Shown here one piece after another: positions 14,164-23,390 of a stretch of DNA of 25,770 nucleotides. Numbering within the stretch: the stretch's first letter is position 1; every line of letters starts with the position of its first letter. Source of the DNA: Actinomycetes bacterium (lineage in GTDB: Bacteria; Actinomycetota; Acidimicrobiia; Acidimicrobiales; JAMCPL01). The DNA lies in assembly GCA_021846725.1 (NCBI GenBank), contig JAJZWK010000008.1, forward strand, positions 1 to 25,770. Direction: 5' to 3'. The notes under the pieces were generated by a model that saw nothing but the letters and a program-made list of their open reading frames with translations, had not been told where the DNA came from and searched no databases. Made by a program: the position numbers and the translations under genes.

Positions 14164-15735
14164 TCAGCCACTAGCCTCATGGTATTCCTCATCTACGTTT
14201 ACTGACCATATATCATGTGATGCCATATTCACGATATTATCTACAGCCAGCATAGCCGTATACATGGAATGATCCTGGTTGTTGTATCGATGCATCCCGT
14301 TCCTACCTACCGGATACACATTTGCGACATTGATGTCCAGCCATTTGCGTATGGTCTCTACTGCCTCTTGGTACCTATCATCATAGACAGGATAGGCTTT
14401 CGGCATACGCACCACATACCCGTTTTCGACAACATCTGCACTTACAAGCCCGATGTTGTCCAACTCGCGTTTTGCCAATTCCACAAGTGCCTCATCCGTC
14501 ATCTCCCATAATTTATCTCCCATCGATACAAAGTATTCCATACCCAGGCAGGTATAACCACCCTTCACCATCCAGGGCGACCACGACCCGAAGTTCTGGA
14601 TACGGCCTACATATACTTCCGGATCATGAATATATATCCAGTTGTCAGGAAACCCGAATGATTCCGGTACAATGAGTGCTACCGTCAAAAAGTCTCTATA
14701 CGATAAGTTTGCAGCAGCCGATCTGACATCAGGCGGTGGAAGCGGATCAAGTCTCTCGACAAGTTCCCTAAGAGGCATAGAGGAAATCACGGCAGAAACC
14801 TCTACCTCCTGGGTATCTACCGTAAAAACGCCGCCGTCATCTCCGCTACCTCTACCGACCTCGCCAAGATCGGTGTGACCTTCAGTATTTTCCGCCAATC
14901 TATCACTATACTCCCCCCTATCAAGAGTATCTTTGGACGTATTACTGAATGCATCATTGATAGGATTGCTACGGTATACCACCGAATGGGCCAACCCATC
15001 ACAGTGCCTCACAGAGATCACCGGACTATTCAACAGAACTATTCCTCCCTCATCACTGACCAGATCACGACAACGCTCCCACATCATTCCTGGTCCATAC
15101 TTTGGATACCGGAACTCCTCTATCAAACTGGTGATAGTTTCGCTACCGAAATCTTTGAACAGAGCACGAAAGATTGCCTTGCCAAGCGAGAGATTCTTGA
15201 TCCTCTGCGCTGCCCAATCTGCCTTGATGCTCGTCGCTGGCATCCCCCATACCTTCTCCGTATATGACTTAAAAAACTTTCGATAAAGACGCCAGCCAAA
15301 ACGTGCGGCCGTCCACCCCTCAAATGAGTCCTGATTAGATGGGGCATGTACACGAACCCATAGGTATGAGCTGACACATCGTAACGATTCGATTGGCCCT
15401 AGGGTCGTAAATGCATTGAACGCTCGAAGCGGATAGTCAAAGAACTTCCCATTGTAGTATATGCGACTCATCCTCGGTCTCACCAAAAAGTCATCATCAG
15501 GCAAGATCTCGTGCCATAATGATTCGACTTCAGGTACTTTGGTAAAGAATCTGTGCCCGCCTACATCAAAGCGCCATCCATCCACCTGAACAGTTCGGCT
15601 TATTCCTCCTACCACACTGTCGGACTCCAAGACAAGTACCTGCTCTCCGGATTGCACAAGCTTGTAAGCTGCGGTCAGCCCAGCCGGTCCTGCACCTATC
15701 ACCAATACAGGCTTTGTTCTACTCACTTTCATCAT
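14164..15735 (-). CDS. FAD-dependent oxidoreductase (protoporphyrinogen oxidase / UDP-galactopyranose mutase-like)
   Basis: The protein has 523 residues from ATG 15735. The N-terminal dinucleotide-binding fold is clear: VLVIGAGPAGLTAAYKL (10-26), an acidic end of strand 2 (VLESD), then GGISRTVQVDGWRFDVGGHRFF, the pattern of the amine-oxidase / protoporphyrinogen-oxidase-like flavoproteins that includes UDP-galactopyranose mutases. The C-terminal part has YPVYDDRYQEAVETIRKWL and NVYPVGRNGMHRYNNQDHSMYTAMLA, a typical closing FAD motif. An Asn/Asp/Gly-rich insertion (about 255-302) looks like a surface loop. The substrate is unknown; relatives often stand beside glycosyltransferases, and here a GT39-like gene lies 209 bp upstream. 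A TTG at 15759 would add eight residues. ATG 15732 is also possible. No clear ribosome site precedes any of them. Confidence 0.8.
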   Translation of the reverse strand: MMKVSRTKPVLVIGAGPAGLTAAYKLVQSGEQVLVLESDSVVGGISRTVQVDGWRFDVGGHRFFTKVPEVESLWHEILPDDDFLVRPRMSRIYYNGKFFDYPLRAFNAFTTLGPIESLRCVSSYLWVRVHAPSNQDSFEGWTAARFGWRLYRKFFKSYTEKVWGMPATSIKADWAAQRIKNLSLGKAIFRALFKDFGSETITSLIEEFRYPKYGPGMMWERCRDLVSDEGGIVLLNSPVISVRHCDGLAHSVVYRSNPINDAFSNTSKDTLDRGEYSDRLAENTEGHTDLGEVGRGSGDDGGVFTVDTQEVEVSAVISSMPLRELVERLDPLPPPDVRSAAANLSYRDFLTVALIVPESFGFPDNWIYIHDPEVYVGRIQNFGSWSPWMVKGGYTCLGMEYFVSMGDKLWEMTDEALVELAKRELDNIGLVSADVVENGYVVRMPKAYPVYDDRYQEAVETIRKWLDINVANVYPVGRNGMHRYNNQDHSMYTAMLAVDNIVNMASHDIWSVNVDEEYHEASG

Positions 15736-15795
15736 ACTACCATACCGGTCAGTAACCAATAGGGATTTAATGATCCATATCGCAAATAACCATAT

Positions 15796-15812
15796 CTGAG
15801 GAGATATCTCAG
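15796..15812. promoter_or_regulatory. Inverted repeat upstream of the FAD oxidoreductase gene
   Basis: CTGAGGAGATATCTCAG contains the perfect 10-bp palindrome GAGATATCTC and can also form a 5-6 bp stem (CTGAG with CTCAG). It lies 61 bp before ATG 15735 on the minus strand. It may be an operator or a short hairpin; no regulator is implied by the context. Confidence 0.3.
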
Positions 15813-15944
15813 GTGGACATTCTCTTCCGTGAGTTCCGTCTGACCAAATAACACTCTACGGGCAACTTCATGCTATTTGTAAGATATATCGCCAACCAAC
15901 ACAGAAAATAATGCAGGAAGCAATCAGCTCACTTATTTGGTAGC

Positions 15945-17591
15945 TCACTTAGGCGTGAAACGGAATAAACCCATCCCCTCAAAAAATGGCCCGGTAGTAA
16001 GTACCTGATGCCATTCAAGCTGTGGAGAGTCCTGCAAATACTGGATAATTTGCTGACATTTGTCTCCAAATGGAAGATACCCCGGTGCCCATACCACCCA
16101 TATCTGCGACCTACCATGACTTAGCTCGTATAGATGATTGGCAAAAGCAGTGGGACTGGCAGCACTAACAACTTGAGTATAATTTATCCAGTCCACAAAT
16201 TCTGGTCCGGTACGACGTGGAAAAGTTATCTGCCGATAGCGCGATGGGGGTAGCAATCTATTCACTGCTGGACCAAGTTGATCTGGGCAATAGGCTACTA
16301 CAGCACCAGGCTTACCTTCTTTGGCAAGGACCCTCGCTACCTCTCCTGCCTGTGTCCGGTTTGTGGTGATGTTCGGTATCGAGGCAGCAAGGCCGCCAAC
16401 TACCGCCAACGACAATACCGTATTACGAATCCTGCTGTCAGCAAGCGTCAGCAATCCGGCTGCACTAAGTAAGATAATTGGAAGAAATACTACCGAAGCA
16501 TACCTACTAACAAATCCACTGTTGCTGATATATCCTCCCAACAAACCTGCAAGCAATGTACCTATAATGATTACAGCTATTGCCCTACCTCTGGGTCGTG
16601 TACGTACATCAATGTCTATGTGATACTTGCTGGTAGCTACACCAAATAGAGCTAAAAATGCCAGAAGAACAAGAACAGTGAACAGTAGCCTACCACCAAA
16701 ACTACCACCACCACCCATGACCCCCAGCACATGAACCAGTATCTGAGGACCAGCAGGATGTATCCATGGAGTTCCTGTATGATGTGCCTGGAATATGAAT
16801 ATAGGCAACCAGGGTATAAAGGTCAACCCCCCTACTACGATCGCGCCCATCGCTACCATAGCATTCTTCGGTTCGATGACCTTACCCTTCGAATCGCTCG
16901 AATGACGGGTATCCCTATCACTAAAAATTCTGTCAGCTATGAATGCGTGATACATAAGCCACAGACCGACGACTCCAAGTAGGTACAACGCCCAGTAATG
17001 CGTATACAAAAGCGCAGCAGAAACCAGTGCAACAGCAACAAAATTGTACACAGTCGGCTTTATAAGCACTCTACGCAAGGCCAAGTAGCCGAGTCCTGTA
17101 AGTAACACTACCAAGGAATACATTCTGGCTTCCGTATCGTAATATACGGCAAACGGAGAGACTGCCAAAAGTAATACTGCACCCCAGGCAACTACTCGAC
17201 CACCAATATGACGACCGCAGAGCCAGGCTACTGGAAGCGTAGCTACGCCAAACACTCCAGCCAGTGAGCGAACTGCCATATCGGATGTACCGAATATATC
17301 CATCCAATAGTGCAAAAGGACATAAAATAAGGGTGGCGCACCATCCCTTCTGAGCGCTGCCGGTATCTGTGACACGGGCAGATGAGCTATGTTCACGGTC
17401 AGTGCTTCATCCAGCCAAAGATCTGATCTGGTCCAGAAACGCAATACGACCGCAAAGGCTATAGACAATAGAACCAGAGCCTTCAAGGCAACGGCTAATA
17501 GCCCTGACTTACCTCCATAGATATGAGAGTCGTTGTTGTCATGCGATGCTTGTTTATCAGAGGTATATACAGGGTTGCTAACAATAGCCAT
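15945..17591 (-). CDS. GT39/ArnT-like membrane glycosyltransferase (GT-C fold)
   Basis: The protein has 548 residues. A hydrophilic start of about 30 residues is followed by a first helix and a loop holding DLWLDEALT (58-65). The Asp-Glu pair in the first periplasmic loop is the expected catalytic or metal-binding site of GT-C transferases that use polyprenyl-phosphate sugars. Further motifs are GAPPLFYVLLHYW (84-96), RSLAGVFGV, and YYDTEARMYSLVVLLTGL (150-167), typical of this family. About ten more helices follow, and the last 130 residues form a soluble tail. It should transfer a sugar outside the membrane to a lipid or protein; the acceptor is unknown. ATG 17591 lies 4 bp after the rpsA stop, with AGGGG just before it, so it is probably co-transcribed with rpsA. 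Confidence 0.82.
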   Translation of the reverse strand: MAIVSNPVYTSDKQASHDNNDSHIYGGKSGLLAVALKALVLLSIAFAVVLRFWTRSDLWLDEALTVNIAHLPVSQIPAALRRDGAPPLFYVLLHYWMDIFGTSDMAVRSLAGVFGVATLPVAWLCGRHIGGRVVAWGAVLLLAVSPFAVYYDTEARMYSLVVLLTGLGYLALRRVLIKPTVYNFVAVALVSAALLYTHYWALYLLGVVGLWLMYHAFIADRIFSDRDTRHSSDSKGKVIEPKNAMVAMGAIVVGGLTFIPWLPIFIFQAHHTGTPWIHPAGPQILVHVLGVMGGGGSFGGRLLFTVLVLLAFLALFGVATSKYHIDIDVRTRPRGRAIAVIIIGTLLAGLLGGYISNSGFVSRYASVVFLPIILLSAAGLLTLADSRIRNTVLSLAVVGGLAASIPNITTNRTQAGEVARVLAKEGKPGAVVAYCPDQLGPAVNRLLPPSRYRQITFPRRTGPEFVDWINYTQVVSAASPTAFANHLYELSHGRSQIWVVWAPGYLPFGDKCQQIIQYLQDSPQLEWHQVLTTGPFFEGMGLFRFTPK

Positions 17592-17595
17592 ACCC

Positions 17596-19170
17596 CTATT
17601 CGTCCGTTACTGTAGTACCCTCTTGATCGTAACTTGGCTCAGTTGGTCTGTCATCTACAGATTGGATATCCGTAGCTCCTTCCGCAATAGATGAATTAGG
17701 TGATACAGCAGATGCCAGATCCTCTGCCGTATCGTTGGACGCTCCATTGGACATATCATCAGTATGAGGCTCCGATGATTTTACTCCCTCGTGTACTTCC
17801 GCACCACTCACTCCAAAATCAATATCAGCCCATGCAGCCTGAGCTTCTGTTTCTGGAGTAAATTCACTCAAATCGTATCCAATGTAATTCCCCTCTTCGT
17901 CAAAGGCATGACTGCCAAACGCTTCACGATACTCTTCTGACACATCCCCTCCCTCAGCCGCCTGCTTGATAGAAAGACTTATGCGGTGGCGCTGTGGATC
18001 GATATCGGTAATCTTTACCCACAGCTCTTCTCCGACATTGACGACCTGGTTGGGAGTATCCACTCGATAAGCTGCCATCTCGGATATGTGCACCAACCCC
18101 TCGATACCGTCACCCACCTGTACAAAGGCACCAAACTGGACGAGCTTCGTTATACGACCATATACCAGTTCACCAACCTGGTGAGTACTGGCAAATTCGA
18201 ACCAAGGATCAGTCTGGGTAGCTTTGAGAGATAAGCTGATGCGTTCCTTTTCTCTGTCTATCTCAAGTATCTCCACCTCTACTTCATCGCCCGGCGACAA
18301 TACAGAGGAGGGATGGTCTACGTGCTTCCAGGAGAGTTCCGACACGTGTATCAGCCCATCCATGCCACCTATGTCGACAAACACACCAAAATGAACTACC
18401 GTAGATACCACTCCTCTTACCCTGTCGCCCGGCTTCAGGTCTTCAAGGAAATGTACGCGCTGGTCTCGCTGATCTTGCTCCATAAGCGCTCTTCTGGACA
18501 GCACTACGTTGTTCCGGTTGCGATCCAACTCTATAATCTTCGCATCCATCTCCTGTCCAAGATAAGGATGCAATTCACGAATGCGCCGCGTGTCCACCAA
18601 AGATGCAGGGAGGAATCCCCGTAGGCCTATGTCTACTATCAATCCCCCCTTGACCACCTCAATAACCACGCCATGGACACGACCATCCCTGGCCTTGATC
18701 TCCTCGATTCTGGACCATGCTCTTTCGTACTGAGCACGTTTTTTTGACAAGACCAAGCGGCCATCCTTGTCCTCTTTCTGTAGAACCAGCGCTTCGATTT
18801 TCTCGCCTACTTTGACAATATCTTCAGGTACTACATCGTGACGTATAGACAGTTCACGTAGAGGTATAACGCCCTCGGACTTGAAACCTATATCTACAAG
18901 TACCTCCTCCCTGTCTACCTTGACAACCATACCTTCAATCAGGTTGCCGTCCTCTACTTCGACAAAACTGGAATCTATGGCAGCATCGACCTGGTCATCT
19001 CCCAAATCATCTACCACTATCTCCCTGGGTACATATTTGCCCTCTGCATCTATAACTCCCAATGGTGTACCCGGAACGATTACCATATCGCCAACTGCAT
19101 CCTCACGATTGCTGTTCGAATAACCATCTTTTTCATATACTCCGGCTGAGCCGGCCAATCCTACAGACAT
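17596..19170 (-). CDS. rpsA: 30S ribosomal protein S1
   Basis: S1 binds mRNA on the 30S subunit and helps initiation. The protein has 524 residues and four S1 (OB-fold) domains at about 76-144, 162-226, 247-316 and 333-403, as in other actinobacteria; E. coli has six. Domains 3 and 4 carry the best RNA-binding signature (FGVFVDIGGMDGLIHVSELS; FGAFVQVGDGIEGLVHISEM). The first 70 residues are a divergent leader, and the last 120 are an acidic, low-complexity tail rich in S, D, E and T. ATG 19170 has AGAGAGG about 4 nt upstream. In many actinobacteria rpsA is followed by coaE; here a glycosyltransferase gene follows after 4 bp. The leader region contains a hairpin at 19274-19288. Confidence 0.95.
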   Translation of the reverse strand: MSVGLAGSAGVYEKDGYSNSNREDAVGDMVIVPGTPLGVIDAEGKYVPREIVVDDLGDDQVDAAIDSSFVEVEDGNLIEGMVVKVDREEVLVDIGFKSEGVIPLRELSIRHDVVPEDIVKVGEKIEALVLQKEDKDGRLVLSKKRAQYERAWSRIEEIKARDGRVHGVVIEVVKGGLIVDIGLRGFLPASLVDTRRIRELHPYLGQEMDAKIIELDRNRNNVVLSRRALMEQDQRDQRVHFLEDLKPGDRVRGVVSTVVHFGVFVDIGGMDGLIHVSELSWKHVDHPSSVLSPGDEVEVEILEIDREKERISLSLKATQTDPWFEFASTHQVGELVYGRITKLVQFGAFVQVGDGIEGLVHISEMAAYRVDTPNQVVNVGEELWVKITDIDPQRHRISLSIKQAAEGGDVSEEYREAFGSHAFDEEGNYIGYDLSEFTPETEAQAAWADIDFGVSGAEVHEGVKSSEPHTDDMSNGASNDTAEDLASAVSPNSSIAEGATDIQSVDDRPTEPSYDQEGTTVTDE

Positions 19171-19273
19171 ATACCTCTCTACGATCTATCTCCTGATTAA
19201 ATTACGGAAGCCTTCGACACGCAATCTAGGCTGAGCTAAAGAGCACTAAGCCATACTGTGCCTCAAAGACTTC

Positions 19274-19288
19274 GTCGCTGATAGCGAC
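19274..19288 (-). promoter_or_regulatory. Hairpin in the rpsA leader
   Basis: GTCGCT (19274-19279), a 3-nt loop and AGCGAC (19283-19288) form a perfect tight stem about 105 nt before the rpsA start. S1 controls its own translation through leader structure in E. coli; whether that applies here is not known. Confidence 0.3.
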
Positions 19289-19507
19289 CAAACTATATAA
19301 TAGCAAACTTAGCAGCTACTATCTACTCGTATACGCCTTTTTCGTTTATCCTACCCTTGCAATGTCTCCTGCAAAATCCACCATATCGACCAACGACCTC
19401 TGAATGCCGCAAAACACGGTACAGTAGCACCACGTTTCTGGCCAAATTCATATCCATAAACAACAGTGACCTATTGTAAAGTCAGATATTTTGCGCGATA
19501 ATAATAA

Positions 19508-19538
19508 TTGACATATGGTGTTTGATGCCAAATGTCAA
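19508..19538 (+). promoter_or_regulatory. 11-bp inverted repeat (operator-like) before the DUF3040 gene
   Basis: TTGACATATGG (19508-19518) and CCAAATGTCAA (19528-19538) are complementary at 10 of 11 positions around a 9-bp centre. The repeat sits directly upstream of TATACT (19552-19557), about where a -35 element and an activator or repressor site would lie. No regulator gene is adjacent. Confidence 0.45.
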
Positions 19539-19551
19539 GTGAAATATCGAC

Positions 19552-19557
19552 TATACT
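19552..19557 (+). promoter_or_regulatory. Putative -10 box TATACT of the DUF3040 gene
   Basis: TATACT lies 54 bp before the ATG. The hexamer 17 bp upstream is not -35-like, and the inverted repeat covers that area, which would suit a factor-dependent promoter. Confidence 0.35.
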
Positions 19558-19610
19558 ATATTACTATTAAGAGTAGATGCTAAAGACAACAACGACCGAA
19601 AGGGGGTGAT

Positions 19611-19988
19611 ATGCCACTCTCAGAACATGAACAACGAATATTACATGAATTAGAACAGGCCCTCTTCCAAGAGGATCCGCAATTTGCTGATCGCGTTCAG
19701 TCAGAGACTGTATACACTCACGCTGGTCGTAACCTCAAATGGTCAGCCCTTCTATTCCTGGTCGGACTAGCACTCGTAATCGGTACGTTTACTTTCTCAG
19801 TTGCTCTCGCATTCGTGGGCTTCCTGGTCATGTTGGCCTCTGCTGTTTCCATAGAAACCAACCTACGCAGGATGAGTAAGGCAGGTATACGTGACATAAC
19901 TCAAGTCCTGCGAGGCGAGGTGGAAAACAGAAAAATAACCGACATCCGCGATAAATTCAAGAATCACTTCAAGCGTCCAAACAACTAG
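19611..19988 (+). CDS. DUF3040 membrane protein
   Basis: The protein has 125 residues. The N-terminus MPLSEHEQRILHELEQAL is the signature of DUF3040, a small membrane protein family found almost only in actinobacteria, where it often lies near division and cell-wall genes. Two hydrophobic helices (about 43-60 and 62-80) are followed by a basic cytoplasmic tail ending FKNHFKRPNN. The function is unknown. The start is secure: AAGGGGGTGAT stands directly before the ATG, the strongest ribosome site in the window together with that of csp. It stands alone, divergent from rpsA and convergent with glnD (11 bp between the stops). Confidence 0.9.
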   Translation: MPLSEHEQRILHELEQALFQEDPQFADRVQSETVYTHAGRNLKWSALLFLVGLALVIGTFTFSVALAFVGFLVMLASAVSIETNLRRMSKAGIRDITQVLRGEVENRKITDIRDKFKNHFKRPNN

Positions 19989-19999
19989 AAAGTCACTAG

Positions 20000-22648
20000 C
20001 TACACAGGTAATGCTGCGCGTAAGAGCGCTCTCTCTATATCAGGTAAAAGCGATCCATCATCTGTAACTGCTCTACCTATCTGGTCGTTACTTATATAAA
20101 ATGAGTCGACTATCCGGTTTCCTATGGTGGACACCCTAGCCCTGACGACATCAAGTTCGTTGTCAAACAAAACCTTCGTAAGCCTGTAAAGCAGACCCAA
20201 CGAATCATTAGAGTGTACTTCCAGCACACTAAAGGCAGCTGATGCTCCACTGTCAAGCACCACCTTCACGCCTCCGTCAGAACTCACATCTCCAGAGTTC
20301 GCACCTCTATCAGAATATGCTCTACCGGCTAATTCTCTATCAGAGTACTCTTCATGGTTGCCATAGGGGTGCTCTCGGTATAGATGCTCTCTCTCACGAA
20401 TCAACCTGTCAAGGTCCAACTCTCCATTGAGCGCCCTTGCAATATCACTAGCTACATCCATCCAATCCGGCCAGTCTCCAATACGCATCTCTACAACAAA
20501 GCTATCGATCGCCATATCTCCGATAGTCGAAACATCCGCAGAGTGGATATTTATTCCCCGTAACGCAAAGACTCCCGCTATCGATGCAAGCAGACCACGT
20601 AGATCGTACGTCTTTACTATAATTTGACCACCGGTAGGCTCCTCGAAAAATACAACACTCACATACCGATCACCAAGTTCTGCTTCACCGGTATAACTGG
20701 CAAGACCAGTTGTACCCCTTTCATGGCTATCTGTAGAAAACTCCAATCTTGTAAGATCGACCTGCCCACCATGACTAACGGATCCAACTGCATTTATGGC
20801 CTCGCTACCGTTACCAACACGCTCATCACCATCACTCTCCGAAAGCCCCTCCAAGCGCATCCTGGCAATACGCACAAGGTCATGAACTAGTCCCTCTTTC
20901 CAGGGTCCCCATGCAAGCGGACCGGTAGCCTCACCATCCGCTTTTGCCAGGATCTCGGCAAGCTCAAGTACCGTTATATCGGGAAAAGCGGTAAGCACCT
21001 TTTCTGAAGTAGCAGGATCATGTATATCTCTTCTGGTAGCAAGGTCCGGTAACAACAGATGATGCCTCACCAGAATACCAATCATCGACACCGATGGTTC
21101 GACTAATCCCATTCTTATAGCAATCTTGCGAGCCAACCTGGCACCATTGGTACTATGATCGCCAGGAAGCCCCTTTCCTATATCGTGCAATAAAGCAGAT
21201 ACTATTAAAATGGTCGCCTCCTGCCAGCCATACCCTTCAGGACAAAGTTCTCCAGATCGAACTGCTGTCTCTAACAGGTGCCTATCGACAGTATATCTGT
21301 GATACGCGTTGTGCTGGCGAAGATTTCTTACTATCTCCCATTCGGGTATATAATGCGACAGGATATTCTCCTGCTCCAGAATCTCAAGAGTCGTTATTGC
21401 TTCATCACCTGATCGTACAACGCGTAAGAACGATTCAAGTACTTCCCTTGGCCATATTTGATCAGGTGAAGGCCTTATATTGGAAATTGTTTTAATAGCA
21501 GCCGGTGACAACGGTATACGATGCTCCGAAGATGCCGCAGAAGCTCTGAACGGCAACGACAAATAGTCGCTACTTATGCTGGTCTGATTGGGAATAACGT
21601 GCTTATCGTCAGCGTGTTCCAGGACGATCTCTCTATATTGAAAGCCCACCTTACTCTCAATATGCCTTACAAGGATTCCAGGCTCTAGTTGCTCAGTTTG
21701 ATCTACATCTGACAATGATATTGCGTTTTTCCAGGGAAGGAACGAAAATAAAGACTGTCCAATACGGTTCCGTAATGACATTTTAGGAATACTCATACGA
21801 TATACTAATGCATCGTAATTTGCTGTAATCGCTCTACCCGCATCCGCTACTCTAGCCATGAGGTCATCGGCAGATTCGATATGCAATACTTTTGCAATCT
21901 GGTCCTGTTCCTGCACATGCAAGCATTCCCCCGGTCTGGCTGAGTTCCTATGGAGTTCTACTCGTACCTCAGCCAAGAATTCGTGAGCAGATTTTATGCG
22001 ATGCATATTCAACGCACCCTCTAGATAGGAATCAGCCCTGACCAAACATCGCAACATAGCAACATCCCTCAAACCACCCCTCGACTCTTTTAGGTCAGGT
22101 TCGAGTAGGAACGCCAGATCACCAAATTTAGAGTGTCTTGATGCCGCTTCATCCAATATTCCAGGCAAAAGCATCGTCGCTTCATCTATCCACAACTTGT
22201 TCACCATCTCTATCGTTCTCTTGGATATACGACGACCTCCCACCAAATAACGTGCATCAAGAAGTCCAAGCAATACACGAGAATCTTCCCTGGCAGTAGC
22301 GATTACACTTCCTGGCGTACGAACGGCATGATCCAGTTTTATCCCCTGATCCCAAATAGGATACCAGATAGCATCAGCAACCTCAGCAATATCCGTATCG
22401 TCATCACATACGAGCAATATATCGAGGTCACTATGTGGATACAACTCCTTCCTCCCGTACCCTCCTACGGCCAAGAGTGCTATATTTTCTGAATTCCCTG
22501 ACCATCCCATAGAGGCATGCAAGAACACCTCTTCGATCCACCTATCCACCTTGGAGGCATATGAACGGCACCAATCCAATCCACTGACATGTGTATTGGC
22601 TAGAAGCTCTTCACGGATGCTCTTAAGAGGGAACTCTGGAACAACCAT
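20000..22648 (-). CDS. glnD: [Protein-PII] uridylyltransferase / nucleotidyltransferase GlnD
   Basis: GlnD senses glutamine and attaches or removes a nucleotide on the T-loop of PII; in actinobacteria studied so far it adenylylates GlnK. The protein has 882 residues, the normal size. Domains in order: nucleotidyltransferase with GGYGRKELYPHSDLD (62-76; metal ligands Asp74 and Asp76), the middle helical region with LLEPDLKESRGGLRDV (181-195), an HD hydrolase domain with ALLHDIGKGLPGDHS (485-499), then two ACT domains (about 676-722 and 807-856) that bind glutamine. Low-complexity linkers lie before ACT1 (about 600-660) and between the ACT domains (about 755-800), the latter with a near-repeat of YSDR. 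No amtB, glnK or glnA is nearby. ATG 22648 has no ribosome site. The upstream lipoprotein gene ends 34 bp before it. Confidence 0.93.
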   Translation of the reverse strand: MVVPEFPLKSIREELLANTHVSGLDWCRSYASKVDRWIEEVFLHASMGWSGNSENIALLAVGGYGRKELYPHSDLDILLVCDDDTDIAEVADAIWYPIWDQGIKLDHAVRTPGSVIATAREDSRVLLGLLDARYLVGGRRISKRTIEMVNKLWIDEATMLLPGILDEAASRHSKFGDLAFLLEPDLKESRGGLRDVAMLRCLVRADSYLEGALNMHRIKSAHEFLAEVRVELHRNSARPGECLHVQEQDQIAKVLHIESADDLMARVADAGRAITANYDALVYRMSIPKMSLRNRIGQSLFSFLPWKNAISLSDVDQTEQLEPGILVRHIESKVGFQYREIVLEHADDKHVIPNQTSISSDYLSLPFRASAASSEHRIPLSPAAIKTISNIRPSPDQIWPREVLESFLRVVRSGDEAITTLEILEQENILSHYIPEWEIVRNLRQHNAYHRYTVDRHLLETAVRSGELCPEGYGWQEATILIVSALLHDIGKGLPGDHSTNGARLARKIAIRMGLVEPSVSMIGILVRHHLLLPDLATRRDIHDPATSEKVLTAFPDITVLELAEILAKADGEATGPLAWGPWKEGLVHDLVRIARMRLEGLSESDGDERVGNGSEAINAVGSVSHGGQVDLTRLEFSTDSHERGTTGLASYTGEAELGDRYVSVVFFEEPTGGQIIVKTYDLRGLLASIAGVFALRGINIHSADVSTIGDMAIDSFVVEMRIGDWPDWMDVASDIARALNGELDLDRLIREREHLYREHPYGNHEEYSDRELAGRAYSDRGANSGDVSSDGGVKVVLDSGASAAFSVLEVHSNDSLGLLYRLTKVLFDNELDVVRARVSTIGNRIVDSFYISNDQIGRAVTDDGSLLPDIERALLRAALPV

Positions 22649-22682
22649 TATCAGTGGTCACACTATTGCACAAGACAGACTG

Positions 22683-23390
22683 TCAACATGCAGTCGGACC
22701 CGATATAGACTTTGGATTGGCATTGATCAACTCCCATCTATGTGTACCCGCAGGCTCCATAGTAGCCGCAGTCAAATAATAACCGGGAGCAGCCACATAC
22801 GACCCACCTTTTACTGCACTCCACCCACTGTAAAAACAGATGCTCACTATGTAGTGCTGTGCTTGAGCGGATGACGTTTCGGTGGTAGTGGCAGTTGTGG
22901 ACGATGCATGTGAAGAGGCAGCCGTCTTGTCCTTGCTCTTACTCGAGCTGCCTCTACCTGGGGTGTTCTCTACTGCTTTTACCGTTACATGCTCCGAGCG
23001 CCGTATTCCTACAAATGTTGCATTTTTTATCTTTGCCCCCTTAAGTGTATTCAACTCTTTTGTGGCAACATTCTGCGCATCCTGCACAACCCCTGTTGAA
23101 AGATAAGCATTGCTCAAAGACGAAAACGGAGCTGCCCCTTCCTCCACCAAGTTCACCATGTATAGTGCATACTTGGCATCATAGACCATATTGGGATGGT
23201 CCGTCCCGACGAAGGTGTCATTCAACCATCCCGGCCCTGACCTCTGCCCAGGATTGAAGCTCGAAGGAACCGACCCAATAGAAGATGGACTACTCGACAT
23301 GGAACAACTCGAGAGCACCATCGTTGCTAATATAGACAAGCTCAATTCTGCTACCAACTTTATGGGCCTCACACCAAGTAATCCTAACAT
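22683..23390 (-). CDS. Putative lipoprotein of unknown function
   Basis: The protein has 235 residues. A hydrophobic segment ends in a lipobox, SILATMVLSSC, with Cys29 as the expected lipidated residue, followed by a Ser/Pro-rich tether. The middle carries a block of K, S, T and A (SSSKSKDKTAASSHASS) that looks like a linker, and the C-terminal part reads as a small folded domain (QHYIVSICFYSGWSAVKGG). I do not recognise a family. It should be anchored on the outer face of the cytoplasmic membrane. It lies between lexA and glnD on the same strand, 118 bp after lexA and 34 bp before glnD. ATG 23390 has no ribosome site; TAAATT about 15 nt upstream could be a -10 for a very short leader. Confidence 0.72.
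   Translation of the reverse strand: MLGLLGVRPIKLVAELSLSILATMVLSSCSMSSSPSSIGSVPSSFNPGQRSGPGWLNDTFVGTDHPNMVYDAKYALYMVNLVEEGAAPFSSLSNAYLSTGVVQDAQNVATKELNTLKGAKIKNATFVGIRRSEHVTVKAVENTPGRGSSSKSKDKTAASSHASSTTATTTETSSAQAQHYIVSICFYSGWSAVKGGSYVAAPGYYLTAATMEPAGTHRWELINANPKSISGPTAC

Larger units (their letters stand above)
19171..19610. other. Divergent promoter region between rpsA and the DUF3040 gene
   Basis: No coding frame is supported here. On the minus strand TATTATATAG around 19299-19290 could supply an rpsA -10, giving a leader of about 115 nt that would contain the 19274-19288 hairpin. On the plus strand the region holds an inverted repeat (19508-19538), a TATACT -10 (19552-19557) and the strong ribosome site of the DUF3040 gene. 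The middle (about 19310-19500) shows nothing I can name. Confidence 0.45.
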
